DNA of 64,000 nucleotides from Bin80 sp965208025 (lineage in GTDB: Bacteria > Bacteroidota > Rhodothermia > Rhodothermales > Bin80): NCBI GenBank assembly GCA_965208025.1, contig OZ242302.1:2542001-2606000 (forward strand), in the 5' to 3' direction. The notes below the pieces were generated by a model, which was not told the origin of the DNA, searched no databases, and worked only from the letters and a program-made list of their open reading frames with translations. The first letter of the stretch is position 1. Every line of letters begins with the position of its first letter. Below, piece by piece: positions 1 to 9,959 of this stretch. Both the position numbers and the translations under genes were made by a program.

Positions 1-1057
1 GCGGAAGCGTCTGGATGGGTTGGATCCACGAAGTTTGCGGGATGCGTTCAAGAGACTGTTTTCCTTGGTGCAACGGGGGAAAGTTCTTGAGGACTACAAG
101 TATATGGACGGGCATCTTCTTCTATCGTTGGACGGAACGGGTTATTTTTCTTCCAAGACGGTCCATTGTGTACACTGTTGCGAGAAGCATCATCGGGATG
201 GGAGCACGACGTATTATCATCAGATGCTCTGTGGAGCGATTGTGAGTCCAGATCAAAAGGAAGTGATTCCATTGGCACCGGAGCCGATCTTGAACACGGA
301 TGGGGCCAAGAAAAACGATTGTGAGCGAAACGCATCCAAGCGGTTTATTGAGGATTTCAGGCGGGAGCCCCCGCACTTGAAGGTGATCTTTCTTGAAGAT
401 GGGATTGCATCGAATGCCCCGCATATCCGAGAGTTAGAGGCAAAGAATCTTCGGTGAGGGGCAAAGCCGGGCGATCATAAGTTTTTGTTTCAGGAACTGG
501 AGAGCAAGGCCCAGACATGGGAGACAAAGGAAGACGACGGCACCGTTCACCAATTCAGCTATCTCAACCATGTTCCGCTGAACGCATCCAATCCAGATGT
601 AAAGGTGAATCTGCTTGCGTATCATGAGATCAAACCTGGAACAAAGAAGCGTCCAACTCCCAAGATGAAACGGTTTTCATGGATAACGGATTTAGCGCTA
701 ACCAAAGACACGCTCATGAAGATAATGCGAGCAGGACGGGCAAGATGGAGGATTGAGAACGAGACGTTTCACACATTAAAGAACCAAGGCGATCACTTTG
801 AGCATAACTTTGGACATGGTCATCAGTATCTATCCAGCGTGCTCGGATCCCTGATGCTCCTTGCATTTTTGGTGGATCAGATTGAGATGCGGTGCGATGA
901 ATACTTCAGGATCGCTCTGGCGAAGATGACGCGACTCCTGTACGTCCGAGAGAGAGTACGGGGAATACTTCGGGAGTTTGTGGTAGAGAGTTGGGATTTT
1001 TTGTACAAAGGGATTGCAGAGGGATTCAAGATTACCGTACAAATTGATTCATCGTAG
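1..1057 (+). pseudogene. DDE transposase (IS4-like clade), 5'-truncated by window and interrupted by a stop
   Basis: The reading frame is open from the left edge and resembles DDE transposases of the IS4-like/ISNCY kind. It contains LLSLDGTGYFSS (first Asp), a VIHC-type Cys/His stretch, APEPI followed by KNDCERNA, the second Asp in VIFLEDGIASN, and a late WRIENETFHTLK block like the IS4 R-E-K signature. The frame is broken once by an in-frame TGA at 455-457, just before GAKPGDH. Coding similarity continues in the same frame to 1057, so this is a nonsense-inactivated copy. From memory of relatives, a couple of residues may also be missing at the stop. The left end lies outside the window, and I could not identify the right terminal repeat in the sequence after 1057. 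The IS family assignment is uncertain; that it is a transposase is fairly sure. Confidence 0.8.
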
Positions 1058-1353
1058 CCAAATCAGACCTGAGGGCGGCGAGGCAGCAAAAGTGATTTTA
1101 GGTGCCATGGGATAGCTGTCTCCACGCGTGAGCAGATGGGCGAAACTAGGGACAGCTTGAACCTTAATTGAAGAAAAAACCTGTTTGAGAAAAAGGGAAA
1201 TGCAATCACGTTACAGAAAACTACTTCATAAAACCAAATCTGGTGATTTGAACAGAGTTAGTGGGAGCATCTGAATAATTATTTACTTTTATGATTCTAC
1301 CGCAATTCGTGTGGAACTTCCTTGATTGGTGTTGTTCTTTTGTCTCTCGTACG

Positions 1354-1385
1354 CCTGAAACACATTGTACGCAATGTTTTTCAGG
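1354..1385 (-). terminator. Strong imperfect hairpin, possible terminator of the lipoprotein gene
   Basis: Two 14-base arms (1354-1367 and 1372-1385) pair with one mismatch around a 4-base loop. The hairpin lies 25 bases beyond the stop of the minus-strand lipoprotein gene. No clean T-run follows on the minus strand, so Rho-independent termination is only a guess. The rest of 1058-1409, between the transposase remnant and the lipoprotein, shows nothing else I can recognise. Confidence 0.35.
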
Positions 1386-1409
1386 GGTTACAGCTTGTGA
1401 TGCCAAATT

Positions 1410-1784
1410 TTATTGCTCAGTGTTAGGTCGTAACAGTATCGCAATCGCGTCCTGTTCTCTATTAGAGCCATACCCCGTCAACATTCCTACTACCTTTTCG
1501 CCGGTAGAGGATTCTTCTACATCGCCGACAATGACTCCGTTCGCCCCCAGTTCACCCGCTTTACGGCGAAGATGGTTCAGTAGTTGAGATCGGTTTGACC
1601 AGTCGTCCGATCCAGTACCTGCCAGAATTGCTACCCGATCATGCGGGGGTATAGAATCCCCAGGGAGAAAGATTTGCACTTCTTCGGGATCCACGGGAGT
1701 CAGGTTGGTCATCAGCACGGTATGACTGACAGAAGTGCATCCTACCAAAATCAAGAGGGAGAAAATTGCTAAATAACGTTTCAT
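1410..1784 (-). CDS. Small predicted lipoprotein
   Basis: This 124-residue protein starts with a type II signal peptide: MKR, a hydrophobic stretch, then the lipobox LVGC at residues 13-16, so Cys16 would be lipidated. I chose the ATG at 1784 because it puts the signal peptide at the N terminus; the frame opens nine codons earlier. The mature part contains a block like LRRKAGELGANGVIVGDVEE. This resembles small bacterial lipoproteins of the DUF4156 kind, where a helix is followed by a GAN-(A/G)-VI strand. That resemblance is weak and the function is unknown. It stands alone, divergent from purL across about 620 bases, with a hairpin just downstream. Confidence 0.65.
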   Translation of the reverse strand: MKRYLAIFSLLILVGCTSVSHTVLMTNLTPVDPEEVQIFLPGDSIPPHDRVAILAGTGSDDWSNRSQLLNHLRRKAGELGANGVIVGDVEESSTGEKVVGMLTGYGSNREQDAIAILLRPNTEQ

Positions 1785-1847
1785 GAACTTACCTAATGTG
1801 AAAATTGTCAAGGGGATACCTTTGTAGATATCGGGCTATGCGTACAC

Positions 1848-1994
1848 CCGTAATGGTAAGCTTAGTGGTGGCACGGAGAATTTCTGCACCATCCCCGGCT
1901 CATTCACCTGCCAATGCCCTGTAGCTATTCTGGATTGTTCAAGGCTATTCTATTTAGCAGGTGGCTTGACATGTGCCGAAGCCTACCATTACGG
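1848..1994. repeat. Inverted-repeat element (MITE-like), about 147 bp
   Basis: A 16-base inverted repeat, CCGTAATGGTARGCTT with 15 of 16 positions matching, lies at 1848-1863 and in reverse complement at 1979-1994. Outside both arms the match resumes imperfectly (TGCGT). The 115 bases between the arms have no open frame. The size and form fit a miniature inverted-repeat element or the two ends of a deleted IS. No transposase relative in this window shares these ends. The rest of the 1785-2407 gap upstream of purL is AT-rich and shows no gene or riboswitch that I can recognise. Confidence 0.45.
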
Positions 1995-2407
1995 ACGCAC
2001 ACAAACTAATATACAACATTTTTGAACATTATTACTCATGTATGCTTAGTACTCCATCCACAATATTCGGGGTAGTACCACTTTTATAACTCCATCTTTT
2101 TCTCCCTCTTCCTCCCAAATCTACTGTTCTTGTATGCGGGCCTATATTCCCTTGCCAATTGAAGCAGGATCCACCAATCACACTACAAAATCCCTGGCTG
2201 GACAACAAAACCCTCAAAATAGAGTTCGTCAGAAATCACAGATCTCCACAGCATAGATGCTTCCCTGTAATCCAGGATTACTCAGGATGATCATGAGTTC
2301 TATGCACATTTCCACATGATCTCGCACCTGATTGGGAGACGAAGATTGAATAATTCTCATTTGGGCAACTTAGATCAGTTGTTGGTAAAAGATCCCCAAT
2401 CATTTGA

Positions 2408-4690
2408 ATGATGGCCCCCAATATTATTGTAGATGAAAAGCTGGCTGCTGAGCATGGACTCACAAAGCAGGAATATGGATGGATTCTGGACCGGTTGGGA
2501 AGAGTCCCTACGATCACCGAGTTGGGCATTTACTCCGTTATGTGGAGTGAACACTGCTCCTATAAAAATTCAATTGCCGTACTCAAAACGCTTCCGCGAG
2601 AGGGAGATGCACTCCTTGTAGGTGCCGGGGATGAGAATGCAGGACTGGTTGATATCGGGGATGGACTTGCCGTTGCGTTCAAGATTGAAAGCCATAATCA
2701 TCCGTCTGCCGTAGAACCCTATCAAGGGGCTGCAACAGGCGTCGGTGGGATCCATCGGGATATCTTCACGATGGGCGCACGGCCCATTTGTGCTCTCAAT
2801 TCATTACGGTTTGGCTCGCTTGAACAGAGTAGGGTCCGGTACCTATTTGATGGTGTCGTGCGAGGTATTGGGGATTACGGGAATTCGTTCGGTGTTCCCA
2901 CTGTGGCAGGAGAGGTATATTTTGATCCTGCATACGAAGGGAACCCTCTCGTTAATGCGATGAGCGTAGGGATCGTGAAAACACACGAAACTGCATCCGC
3001 CATCGCGAAAGGAGTCGGCAACAAAGTATTTATTGTCGGCTCTGCAACTGGTCGGGATGGAATTCATGGTGCCACATTCGCATCCGAAGAGATTTCGGAA
3101 GAGAGCGAACAAAAGCGCCCCAGTGTTCAGGTGGGAGATCCCTTTACGGAAAAGCTGCTTCTTGAAGCAACACTGGAAGCACTCGCCGCGGGCGTCGTTG
3201 TCGGAATTCAAGATATGGGAGCCGCCGGGATCACCTGCTCCTCCTGTGAAATGAGCGCCAAAGGGAAAGCTGGAATGAGACTAAATCTGGATCATGTACC
3301 CGTTCGGGAACCGGACATGACCGCCTATGAAATCATGCTTTCCGAAAGTCAGGAGCGGATGCTGCTGGTTTGTGTGCCTACGAAAGAAAAGCAACTGCAG
3401 GAGATCTTTCAGAAATGGGACCTCCATGCCGTATGCATTGGAGAGGTCACCGACGCTCAACGTGTTCAGGTGCTCTATCAAGGGAAACAAGTGGCTGAGG
3501 TTGAAGCAGACCACTTGGTTCTGGGAGGAGGTGCGCCAATTTATCATCGGGAGAGCCAACGTCCCGAATATCTGGATGCAACCAGTCAATTGCCGGATCT
3601 GGAGGATGTGCAACCGCAAAGGGTTCAAGATATTTTGATCCGCCTCCTGGGATCGCCGAATATTGCATCCAAGCAATGGGTGTATGAACAGTATGATACC
3701 ATGGTACGGACAGGGACTGTATCAGGGCCTGGCCCGAGTGATGCAGCGGTTGTACGAATCAAAGGCTCCAAAAAAGGATTGGCGGTCAAGACGGACTGCA
3801 ATGGGCGATATGTCTATTTGAATCCCCGTAAGGGCGGACAACTTGCAGTAGCAGAAGCCGCACGGAATGTGGTATGCGCCGGAGGACAGCCGCTGGCAAT
3901 TACGAATTGTCTCAACTTTGGGAATCCCTATAAGCCTGAGGTCTACTGGACCTTCAAGGAAGCAGTAGGCGGGATGAGTGATGCATGTAAAGTATTCAAT
4001 ACTCCAGTCACCGGGGGGAATGTGTCGTTTTATAACGAAAATCCAGAGGGTGCTGTATACCCGACACCAACCATCGGAATGTTGGGATTGGTGCAGGATG
4101 TGGAAACCCACACGACACGGGCAGGATTTCGCACTGCAGGAGATCAAATCTGTTTGCTTACCCCAAAATCATGGTGCTTTCGTGGTCAACTAAAGGAAAT
4201 AGGTGGAACCGAATACTTATCTACCTGCCACGATTTAATTCTTGGGGACGCGCCACATTTGGATCTGGCGGAGGAGTCTGCGGTGCAGTCTGCCGCGCTG
4301 GCATTGATCAAGAACGGGGTGATCGCGAGTGCGCATGATGTTTCCGATGGAGGGGTCCTGGTCGCATTGGCAGAATGTGTGCTATTTTCTGACGGCCTTG
4401 GGGGAGTGATCCATCTTCTTGCGGAGGAGGGATCCCGCCTGGATGCACTGCTGTTTGGCGAGGCACAATCCCGGATCATCCTCTCTGTTGCCACATCAGA
4501 TCATGATCAGATCCAGAAGATCTTTGTGGATCATCCAGATGTGCAGCTAACCACCATCGGTACGGTTCAAGAAAGGGCTGAGTTCAGCGTCAATGTTGGA
4601 GGAGAGCAGGTCGTACAATGTAATGTAGATTCAATGGAGGAAGCCTATCTCCATTCTATACCCAAGTATATGGAGAGCGTACCCTTCTAA
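2408..4690 (+). CDS. purL: Phosphoribosylformylglycinamidine synthase subunit PurL
   Basis: PurL converts FGAR to FGAM in de novo purine synthesis, with ATP and with ammonia supplied by the PurQ glutaminase subunit. At 760 residues it is the small, multi-subunit type (as in Bacillus and archaea), not the 1300-residue fused form. The N-terminal MWSEHCSYKNS block (residues 45-55, His49 active-site region) and the ATP-binding ESHNHPSAVEPYQGAATG block (from about residue 94) are intact. The second AIRS-type half is complete, with SAHDVSDGGV near the C terminus. purQ and purS are not in the window. Two adjacent ATGs (2408 and 2411) could both serve as the start, and no strong Shine-Dalgarno sequence precedes them. 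The gene appears to be transcribed alone, with trxA following 68 bases later. Confidence 0.97.
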   Translation: MMAPNIIVDEKLAAEHGLTKQEYGWILDRLGRVPTITELGIYSVMWSEHCSYKNSIAVLKTLPREGDALLVGAGDENAGLVDIGDGLAVAFKIESHNHPSAVEPYQGAATGVGGIHRDIFTMGARPICALNSLRFGSLEQSRVRYLFDGVVRGIGDYGNSFGVPTVAGEVYFDPAYEGNPLVNAMSVGIVKTHETASAIAKGVGNKVFIVGSATGRDGIHGATFASEEISEESEQKRPSVQVGDPFTEKLLLEATLEALAAGVVVGIQDMGAAGITCSSCEMSAKGKAGMRLNLDHVPVREPDMTAYEIMLSESQERMLLVCVPTKEKQLQEIFQKWDLHAVCIGEVTDAQRVQVLYQGKQVAEVEADHLVLGGGAPIYHRESQRPEYLDATSQLPDLEDVQPQRVQDILIRLLGSPNIASKQWVYEQYDTMVRTGTVSGPGPSDAAVVRIKGSKKGLAVKTDCNGRYVYLNPRKGGQLAVAEAARNVVCAGGQPLAITNCLNFGNPYKPEVYWTFKEAVGGMSDACKVFNTPVTGGNVSFYNENPEGAVYPTPTIGMLGLVQDVETHTTRAGFRTAGDQICLLTPKSWCFRGQLKEIGGTEYLSTCHDLILGDAPHLDLAEESAVQSAALALIKNGVIASAHDVSDGGVLVALAECVLFSDGLGGVIHLLAEEGSRLDALLFGEAQSRIILSVATSDHDQIQKIFVDHPDVQLTTIGTVQERAEFSVNVGGEQVVQCNVDSMEEAYLHSIPKYMESVPF

Positions 4691-4758
4691 CCCAACTTAC
4701 CTGTGATTGTATCGTATAAAATTGTGAAGTTATTCATCCACAAAATAAACACTGACCC

Positions 4759-5091
4759 ATGGCTGCGATTGAGTTGACAGATGCTAATTTCCAGACCGAA
4801 GTTCTGGAGTCTGAAGTTCCAGTACTTGTTGATTTTTGGGCGGAGTGGTGCGGACCCTGCCGTGCGATTGCCCCAATTATTTCCGAACTTGCGACTGAAT
4901 ATGAGGGTAAGGCAAAGGTTGGGAAAGTGGATGTAGATACAAATCCTCAGAGTGCTATGAATTATGGGGTTCGCTCCATTCCGACCTTGCTCTTTTTTGT
5001 GGGAGGGGAAGTACGGGATCAAATGGTTGGATCTTCCACCAAACGGGAGTTCCAGAAGCGGCTTGATGCACTTGTTGGAGAAGCGGTTTAA
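4759..5091 (+). CDS. trxA: Thioredoxin
   Basis: Classic 110-residue cytoplasmic thioredoxin. It has the redox motif WCGPC at residues 30-34 after DFWAE, and the cis-proline strand SIPTLLFF about 45 residues later. It carries electrons from thioredoxin reductase to protein disulfides, ribonucleotide reductase and peroxidases. trxB follows on the same strand after 110 bases, so donor and acceptor of the same electron pathway sit side by side and are probably co-regulated. No signal peptide is present. Confidence 0.97.
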   Translation: MAAIELTDANFQTEVLESEVPVLVDFWAEWCGPCRAIAPIISELATEYEGKAKVGKVDVDTNPQSAMNYGVRSIPTLLFFVGGEVRDQMVGSSTKREFQKRLDALVGEAV

Positions 5092-5201
5092 TTCAAGAAC
5101 CGCAGAAATTCCCTTCTCCTGACCAGAGTTTTCTCTATCGTTTATAGCCTCGGACATTGATCTGATCGTATGATTAGACGGCAATTGTCCTCGGCAAGGA
5201 T

Positions 5202-6170
5202 ATGCGCTCACCATCTATTCCATCAGAGATCTCCTTTGAGGGTGCAGAACATCCCAAAGTGGTAATCATTGGCTCGGGGCCCGCTGGGTATACCGCGGCA
5301 CTTTATGCTGCACGCGCGAATCTGGCTCCCATCCTCTATGCGGGGCTTGAACCCGGAGGGCAGTTAACAACTACGACGGATGTAGAAAACTATCCAGGTT
5401 ACGTAGATGGTGTGCTCGGTCCTGCGATGATGGAGGACTTTAAGGCCCAGGCCATCCGCTTTGGAGCCGAAGTACGGTATGGATCAGTTACACATCTTGA
5501 CTTGTCTGAGCGTCCCGTTCAAATTGTGGTAGATGATGAGATTGGACTCCTGTCGGACACATTGATCATTGCTACGGGTGCGTCTGCCCGTTATTTGGGG
5601 CTGGAGAATGAAAAACGTCTATTGGGCCGTGGCGTCTCTGCGTGTGCTACCTGTGACGGAGCATTCTTCCGTGATATGGACTTGGCGATCGTTGGTGGCG
5701 GGGATACTGCTATGGAGGAAGCACTATTTTTGACACGGTTCGCCTCCAAAGTCTGGTTGATTCACCGTCGAGACGAACTCCGTGCATCAAAGATCATGCA
5801 GCAACGAGTGATGGATCACCCCAAGATTGAGATCATCTGGAACACCATCGTCACGGACGTCTTGGGTACGGATGAAGTCTCCGGACTACGACTTAAAAAT
5901 GTGATGAATCTTCAAGAGAAAGATTTGGATGTCCGCGGGTTTTTTGTTGCGATCGGACATACCCCAAACACGAAACTGTTCAAATCGTGGTTGGACATGG
6001 ATGATCAGGGGTACATCCATACATTATCGGGATCAACTCAAACCAATATTCCTGGCGTATTTGCATGTGGAGACGCACAGGATCATGTGTACAGACAGGC
6101 AGTCACTGCGGCGGGGACTGGGTGTATGGCTGCCATAGATACGGAACGCTTCTTGGCTTCAAGCTCTTAG
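5202..6170 (+). CDS. trxB: Thioredoxin reductase (NADPH, FAD)
   Basis: Low-molecular-weight thioredoxin reductase of 322 residues that transfers electrons from NADPH through FAD to thioredoxin. Visible motifs are the FAD-binding GSGPAGYT (24-31), the redox-active CATC (148-151), the NADPH-binding GGGDTA (165-170) and the C-terminal FAD-contacting GDAQDHVYRQA. The N terminus is about 15 residues longer than the E. coli enzyme; the first Met is kept because no closer ATG precedes the Rossmann fold. Its 3' end overlaps the convergent proline dehydrogenase gene by 12 bases. Confidence 0.97.
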   Translation: MRSPSIPSEISFEGAEHPKVVIIGSGPAGYTAALYAARANLAPILYAGLEPGGQLTTTTDVENYPGYVDGVLGPAMMEDFKAQAIRFGAEVRYGSVTHLDLSERPVQIVVDDEIGLLSDTLIIATGASARYLGLENEKRLLGRGVSACATCDGAFFRDMDLAIVGGGDTAMEEALFLTRFASKVWLIHRRDELRASKIMQQRVMDHPKIEIIWNTIVTDVLGTDEVSGLRLKNVMNLQEKDLDVRGFFVAIGHTPNTKLFKSWLDMDDQGYIHTLSGSTQTNIPGVFACGDAQDHVYRQAVTAAGTGCMAAIDTERFLASSS

Positions 6171-7016
6171 AATATTTCGTAGGAGAAACGAAATATTTTC
6201 GGGTCGCTCCCGAAGGCGGCGTGTATAATAGGGGAGCCACATCTGTCCATAAGGTACGTAGACACGCATATGATAGCCATCACGCACCATGCCCTCCTGA
6301 GTTTGTGTCCTGAGACCATAAAGCATCTGGAATTCAAAGTTTGAATTGTCAATCCCTTGACTTAGAGCAAATGTTTTGGTCGCACGGATGAGCGTGTCAT
6401 CATGGGTTGCTATAGCGGGGTAATTCCCGTATCGTAGAAGCTTCTGCATACAGGTTACAAATTGGGTACGAATGGCAGGCATACGTTGCAAAGCGATTGC
6501 AGATGGCTCTCGATACGCCCCCTTACAAAGACGAACGCGTGCACCTAAATCACACATACGATCCACATCCCCCACGGTGCGCTTCAAGTAGGCTTGCAGC
6601 ACCGGGCCGACATGTGTGGGATAATCAGGGAAAACTGACTCAAAGATCCGAAGAGTGGACTCCAAGGTCGCACTTCCCTCCATATCCAATCGTATGAACG
6701 CATCAAGGCTACGAGCCTGATCGAGAAGTGCCCGAAGATTTTCCTCACAAAAATCTTCATCAATTATCTGACCAATCATGGACAGCTTGATGGAGATATT
6801 TCGCTCCAGGCCTGAGGAAGCAGCAAGAGCTTTTAATAGCTGGATGTAAATATTTTTGCCTTTTATGGCAAGGTCTCTTCGCGTGACATCCTCTCCCAGG
6901 AGATCAACCGTCGTGAGTAATTGTCTTTCATTCAGCCTCTTCACTACAGGGATGGTACCCGTGAGCGTTTCAGCTGCAACAAACCCGCGTGCCAGCGCGA
7001 AAGGCAAACGTATCAT
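6159..7016 (-). CDS. Proline dehydrogenase (monofunctional)
   Basis: This 285-residue FAD enzyme oxidises proline to pyrroline-5-carboxylate and passes electrons to the quinone pool. The length fits the single-domain ProDH of Bacteroidota and Deinococcus-Thermus rather than the bifunctional PutA. The beta/alpha-barrel markers are present: LRLDMEGSA-like strand (IRLDMEGSA), RLCKGAYREP, IATHDDTLI, and the C-terminal substrate-binding block YVPYGQMWLPYY-RRL-ERPEN from about residue 253. The P5C dehydrogenase partner is not nearby. It is transcribed toward trxB and overlaps it by 12 bases at the stop codons. Confidence 0.93.
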   Translation of the reverse strand: MIRLPFALARGFVAAETLTGTIPVVKRLNERQLLTTVDLLGEDVTRRDLAIKGKNIYIQLLKALAASSGLERNISIKLSMIGQIIDEDFCEENLRALLDQARSLDAFIRLDMEGSATLESTLRIFESVFPDYPTHVGPVLQAYLKRTVGDVDRMCDLGARVRLCKGAYREPSAIALQRMPAIRTQFVTCMQKLLRYGNYPAIATHDDTLIRATKTFALSQGIDNSNFEFQMLYGLRTQTQEGMVRDGYHMRVYVPYGQMWLPYYTRRLRERPENISFLLRNILRA

Positions 7017-7193
7017 GGAGGATCAAAGAGGCCAGTAGATCAATTTCGTTGCAGGCTATCGGGATGAGCGTAACCTTTCAGAAAAGCCATACGTAAGAAC
7101 AATACATTCCTCCTGTGAGTGGGAGAGTACGGCATCGCAAAGCATTCCCAGGCATTTGCGATGCCATTTTTCTTTCATCCTCTGAGCATCATC

Positions 7194-7931
7194 TTAGTAC
7201 GGGGTCCAGTCATCCGGAAAACTAAGCTTTTCCGGGAGAACATTCAACTCATTTAACGTCAAATGTGCTCCGCAGCTATGTAATTGATTTCCATGTGCTT
7301 CGGCGTCTAGATAGGGAGGTACAAAACCAATGGCAAGCATTCCAGCGGAGCAGGCAGCATTGATATCGTCCACGGAATCTCCGATATATACGGTTTGTTC
7401 GGCGTGGATTTGCAAACCCGCAGCATGCAGGAGTCCTAACGCATAGAGGAGTGGAAAGGGATCAGGTTTCCCCCGGTTTTCTTGCAGTTCCCGAGGAACA
7501 AGTAGCGAAAAATAACTCTCCCAACCAAACCGGTCTATGGCCCATTTGGCTTCCGCACGCGGACGACCCGTCACAATTCCCAAAACATGACCATTTTGTT
7601 TTAATTCATGTAAGGTGTCAGATTGAATAAGGGGGCGTTCCTCCATGATGAATCCGTCCCAGTCTTCTCCCTGATAGCGGCGCTGAAATTCAGTGATCAT
7701 GCGCGTACGAGGAATTTCCATCCCAAAGTCTCCAATGATCGCATGTGTGAGGGCCCAGTCATCATTGAAGCCACCACGGTCTTTATAGCGCTGAATAAGC
7801 GTTGAGTGCACCTCACGCCCAGTAAAGTGGTAGACCGTTTCTTCAATGGCACGCCGATAGGATCTGGACACATCGACCAGTACACCATCCATATCAAATA
7901 AGACCACGGGGAAATGCGGGGGAACTGGCAT
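7194..7931 (-). CDS. HAD-superfamily phosphatase-like hydrolase
   Basis: A HAD subfamily IA protein of 245 residues. Motif I is FDMDGVLVD with the two catalytic Asp residues at 13 and 15. Motif II is a Thr in GIVTGRPR, motif III a Lys in RGKPDP, and motif IV GDSVDD. The run DGVLVDVSRSYRRAI is typical of a HAD subgroup often annotated only as a hypothetical phosphatase, so the substrate is unknown. The frame can be read from a TTG at 7958, but the ATG at 7931 gives a normal HAD N terminus. It lies directly downstream of rho on the same strand and probably shares its transcript. Confidence 0.85.
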   Translation of the reverse strand: MPVPPHFPVVLFDMDGVLVDVSRSYRRAIEETVYHFTGREVHSTLIQRYKDRGGFNDDWALTHAIIGDFGMEIPRTRMITEFQRRYQGEDWDGFIMEERPLIQSDTLHELKQNGHVLGIVTGRPRAEAKWAIDRFGWESYFSLLVPRELQENRGKPDPFPLLYALGLLHAAGLQIHAEQTVYIGDSVDDINAACSAGMLAIGFVPPYLDAEAHGNQLHSCGAHLTLNELNVLPEKLSFPDDWTPY

Positions 7932-7968
7932 CCACAAAGATGCACAATAGGCAATCAAAAAAATATCT

Positions 7969-9726
7969 TCAAGAGTTCATGGTGACCAAAAACTCGTCAT
8001 TGCTCTTCGTGGAACGCATCCGGTCAAGCAAAAAATTCATTGCCTGAATCGGATCCATATCGGCCAGAAGTTTACGCAAGATCCAAATTCGGGCCAACCG
8101 AGCTTCCTGAATCAGTAGTTCTTCCCGACGCGTTCCGCTCATGACGACATTGATCGCAGGAAATATACGACGATCAGCCATTTCTCGGTTCAGAACCAGT
8201 TCCATATTTCCCGTCCCTTTAAACTCTTCAAAGATCACCTCATCCATTCGACTTCCAGTTTCAATCAGGGCAGTACCGATGATGGTGAGCGATCCACCCT
8301 CTTCAACATTACGGGCAGCACCAAAGAACCGCTTCGGACCGCGGAGTGCAGTCGCATCCAAGCCTCCAGAAATGGTTCGTCCAGAGTCAGGGCACACCGC
8401 ATTGTGTGCACGGGCCAAGCGAGTAATGGAGTCCAGAAGGATTACCACATCTTGCTTTGCTTCAACAAGTCGTTTGGCTTTTTCAAGTACGATGTTTGCC
8501 ACTTCCACATGGCGAGAGGGTTCCTGGTCAAACGTTGAGGCAATCACTTCCCCCTTGACATGACGTTCCATGTCGGTCACTTCTTCGGGTCGCTCATCCA
8601 CCAGAAGAATAATTAAGTGAGCTTCGGGGTGGTTGGTACTGATTGCGTTCGCAATCTTTTGCAAGAGAATCGTCTTGCCTGTTTTTGGCTGGGCTACAAT
8701 CAATCCACGCTGTCCCTTACCAATTGGGGCAAAGAGATCCAGAATACGCAGGGACATATCGTGTGCACGCGTTTCCAGACGCAGGATCTCATCGGGATAC
8801 AGTGGTGTCAGGTAGTCAAAGATCTTTTGTTCAGCATCCGCTCCAGGTTCTTTCCCGTTAATTTTTTTCACATGAATCAGGGCAAAGTAGCGCTCCCCCT
8901 CTTTGGGTGGACGAACTTCGCCATCTACTGTATCTCCAAGCCGTAGGCTAAATCGCTTGATCTGACTCGGGGACACATAGATATCTTCAGGGCTTGGAAG
9001 ATAATTGTAGTCTGGAGAACGCAAAAATCCGTATCCGTCGGGGAGGACCTCCAAGACCCCTGTTTTGTCAATCATGGAGTCGGGGTCTAATTTGTGGAGA
9101 TCAGGCTGCCCCATGAACGGTGGTGGACCATCTGGCCGGCGGCGGTCCGCCTTTGAAGACATCCGGGAGTCTCGCCGCCCGCGTCGTCCATAACTATGTT
9201 TTCTTGAACGCCCGCCAGGCCTCCCTCCTCTGCCGCGTCGTTCATCAGGATCATGGTGTGGAGAGGATGACTTGGTCTCGGTTGTGGAGGTATTGTAGGA
9301 TTTTGTGTTGTTGTTGGATCGGGCCTGATTGGAAGATTTTTTTCGGTTTGTTCGTGCGTCTATCCCACGAGACAGATGGGTTCGCTGGGAAGACCCAAGT
9401 CCAGATTTTGTTGGTGAGGTAGAGCGCTGAGAGCCATCCATTTGTGTATGATTTGAAGATTGTGGAAGTTGATGAGGATTGGACGGAGCACCTGAGTGCT
9501 GTCGATTCGGTGAAGAGAAAAGGGGACGATCCTTGACAGCGTGAGAATTTTGTTGGAATTCAGATGAAGTATCCCCGTTTTCCAAAACGGATTCTGGACG
9601 TTTATGGTCAAGAATGAAGTGGATTAACTCCTGTTTACGAAGCGTGGTCCAGCCCCGAACACCGATCTGTCGGGCAATTTCTTTTAACTCAGGTAGTTTT
9701 TTGGCTTTGAGTTCAAGTTGGTTCAT
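7969..9726 (-). CDS. rho: Transcription termination factor Rho
   Basis: Rho is the hexameric RNA-dependent ATPase that terminates transcription. The protein has an N-terminal Rho_N helical domain (about 1-45), a long insert rich in Ser, Asn, Arg and Gly (about 46-205), then the cold-shock-like RNA-binding domain (GVLEVLPDGYGFLR). The ATPase core has KGQRGLIVAQPKTGKT (P-loop near residue 350), the Walker B region VVILLDSITRLARA, and the Q/R-loop region. At 585 residues it is much longer than the 419 of E. coli because of the insert, as in Bacteroidota and Actinobacteria. A HAD gene follows after a short gap. Confidence 0.97.
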   Translation of the reverse strand: MNQLELKAKKLPELKEIARQIGVRGWTTLRKQELIHFILDHKRPESVLENGDTSSEFQQNSHAVKDRPLFSSPNRQHSGAPSNPHQLPQSSNHTQMDGSQRSTSPTKSGLGSSQRTHLSRGIDARTNRKKSSNQARSNNNTKSYNTSTTETKSSSPHHDPDERRGRGGRPGGRSRKHSYGRRGRRDSRMSSKADRRRPDGPPPFMGQPDLHKLDPDSMIDKTGVLEVLPDGYGFLRSPDYNYLPSPEDIYVSPSQIKRFSLRLGDTVDGEVRPPKEGERYFALIHVKKINGKEPGADAEQKIFDYLTPLYPDEILRLETRAHDMSLRILDLFAPIGKGQRGLIVAQPKTGKTILLQKIANAISTNHPEAHLIILLVDERPEEVTDMERHVKGEVIASTFDQEPSRHVEVANIVLEKAKRLVEAKQDVVILLDSITRLARAHNAVCPDSGRTISGGLDATALRGPKRFFGAARNVEEGGSLTIIGTALIETGSRMDEVIFEEFKGTGNMELVLNREMADRRIFPAINVVMSGTRREELLIQEARLARIWILRKLLADMDPIQAMNFLLDRMRSTKSNDEFLVTMNS

Positions 9727-9959
9727 CAGAGATTTGGTATGGAGTGAGCCAATAAAGACAGTGTCTTAACGGGCACATAAAACTGACTCCCGCAGAAAGC
9801 GGAAACCCATGGAGCAGGTGAGTGTGGATAAACAGAAATGCAGCAACAACGAAGTCGCTACGAAAAATGAGGTCGGCTTAGCAACAAAGATACATCTTTT
9901 ACGCCCGAAGAGCGAAATTAGTTACCCGCCTGGATAAAATTAATCATTATGAAGATCAT

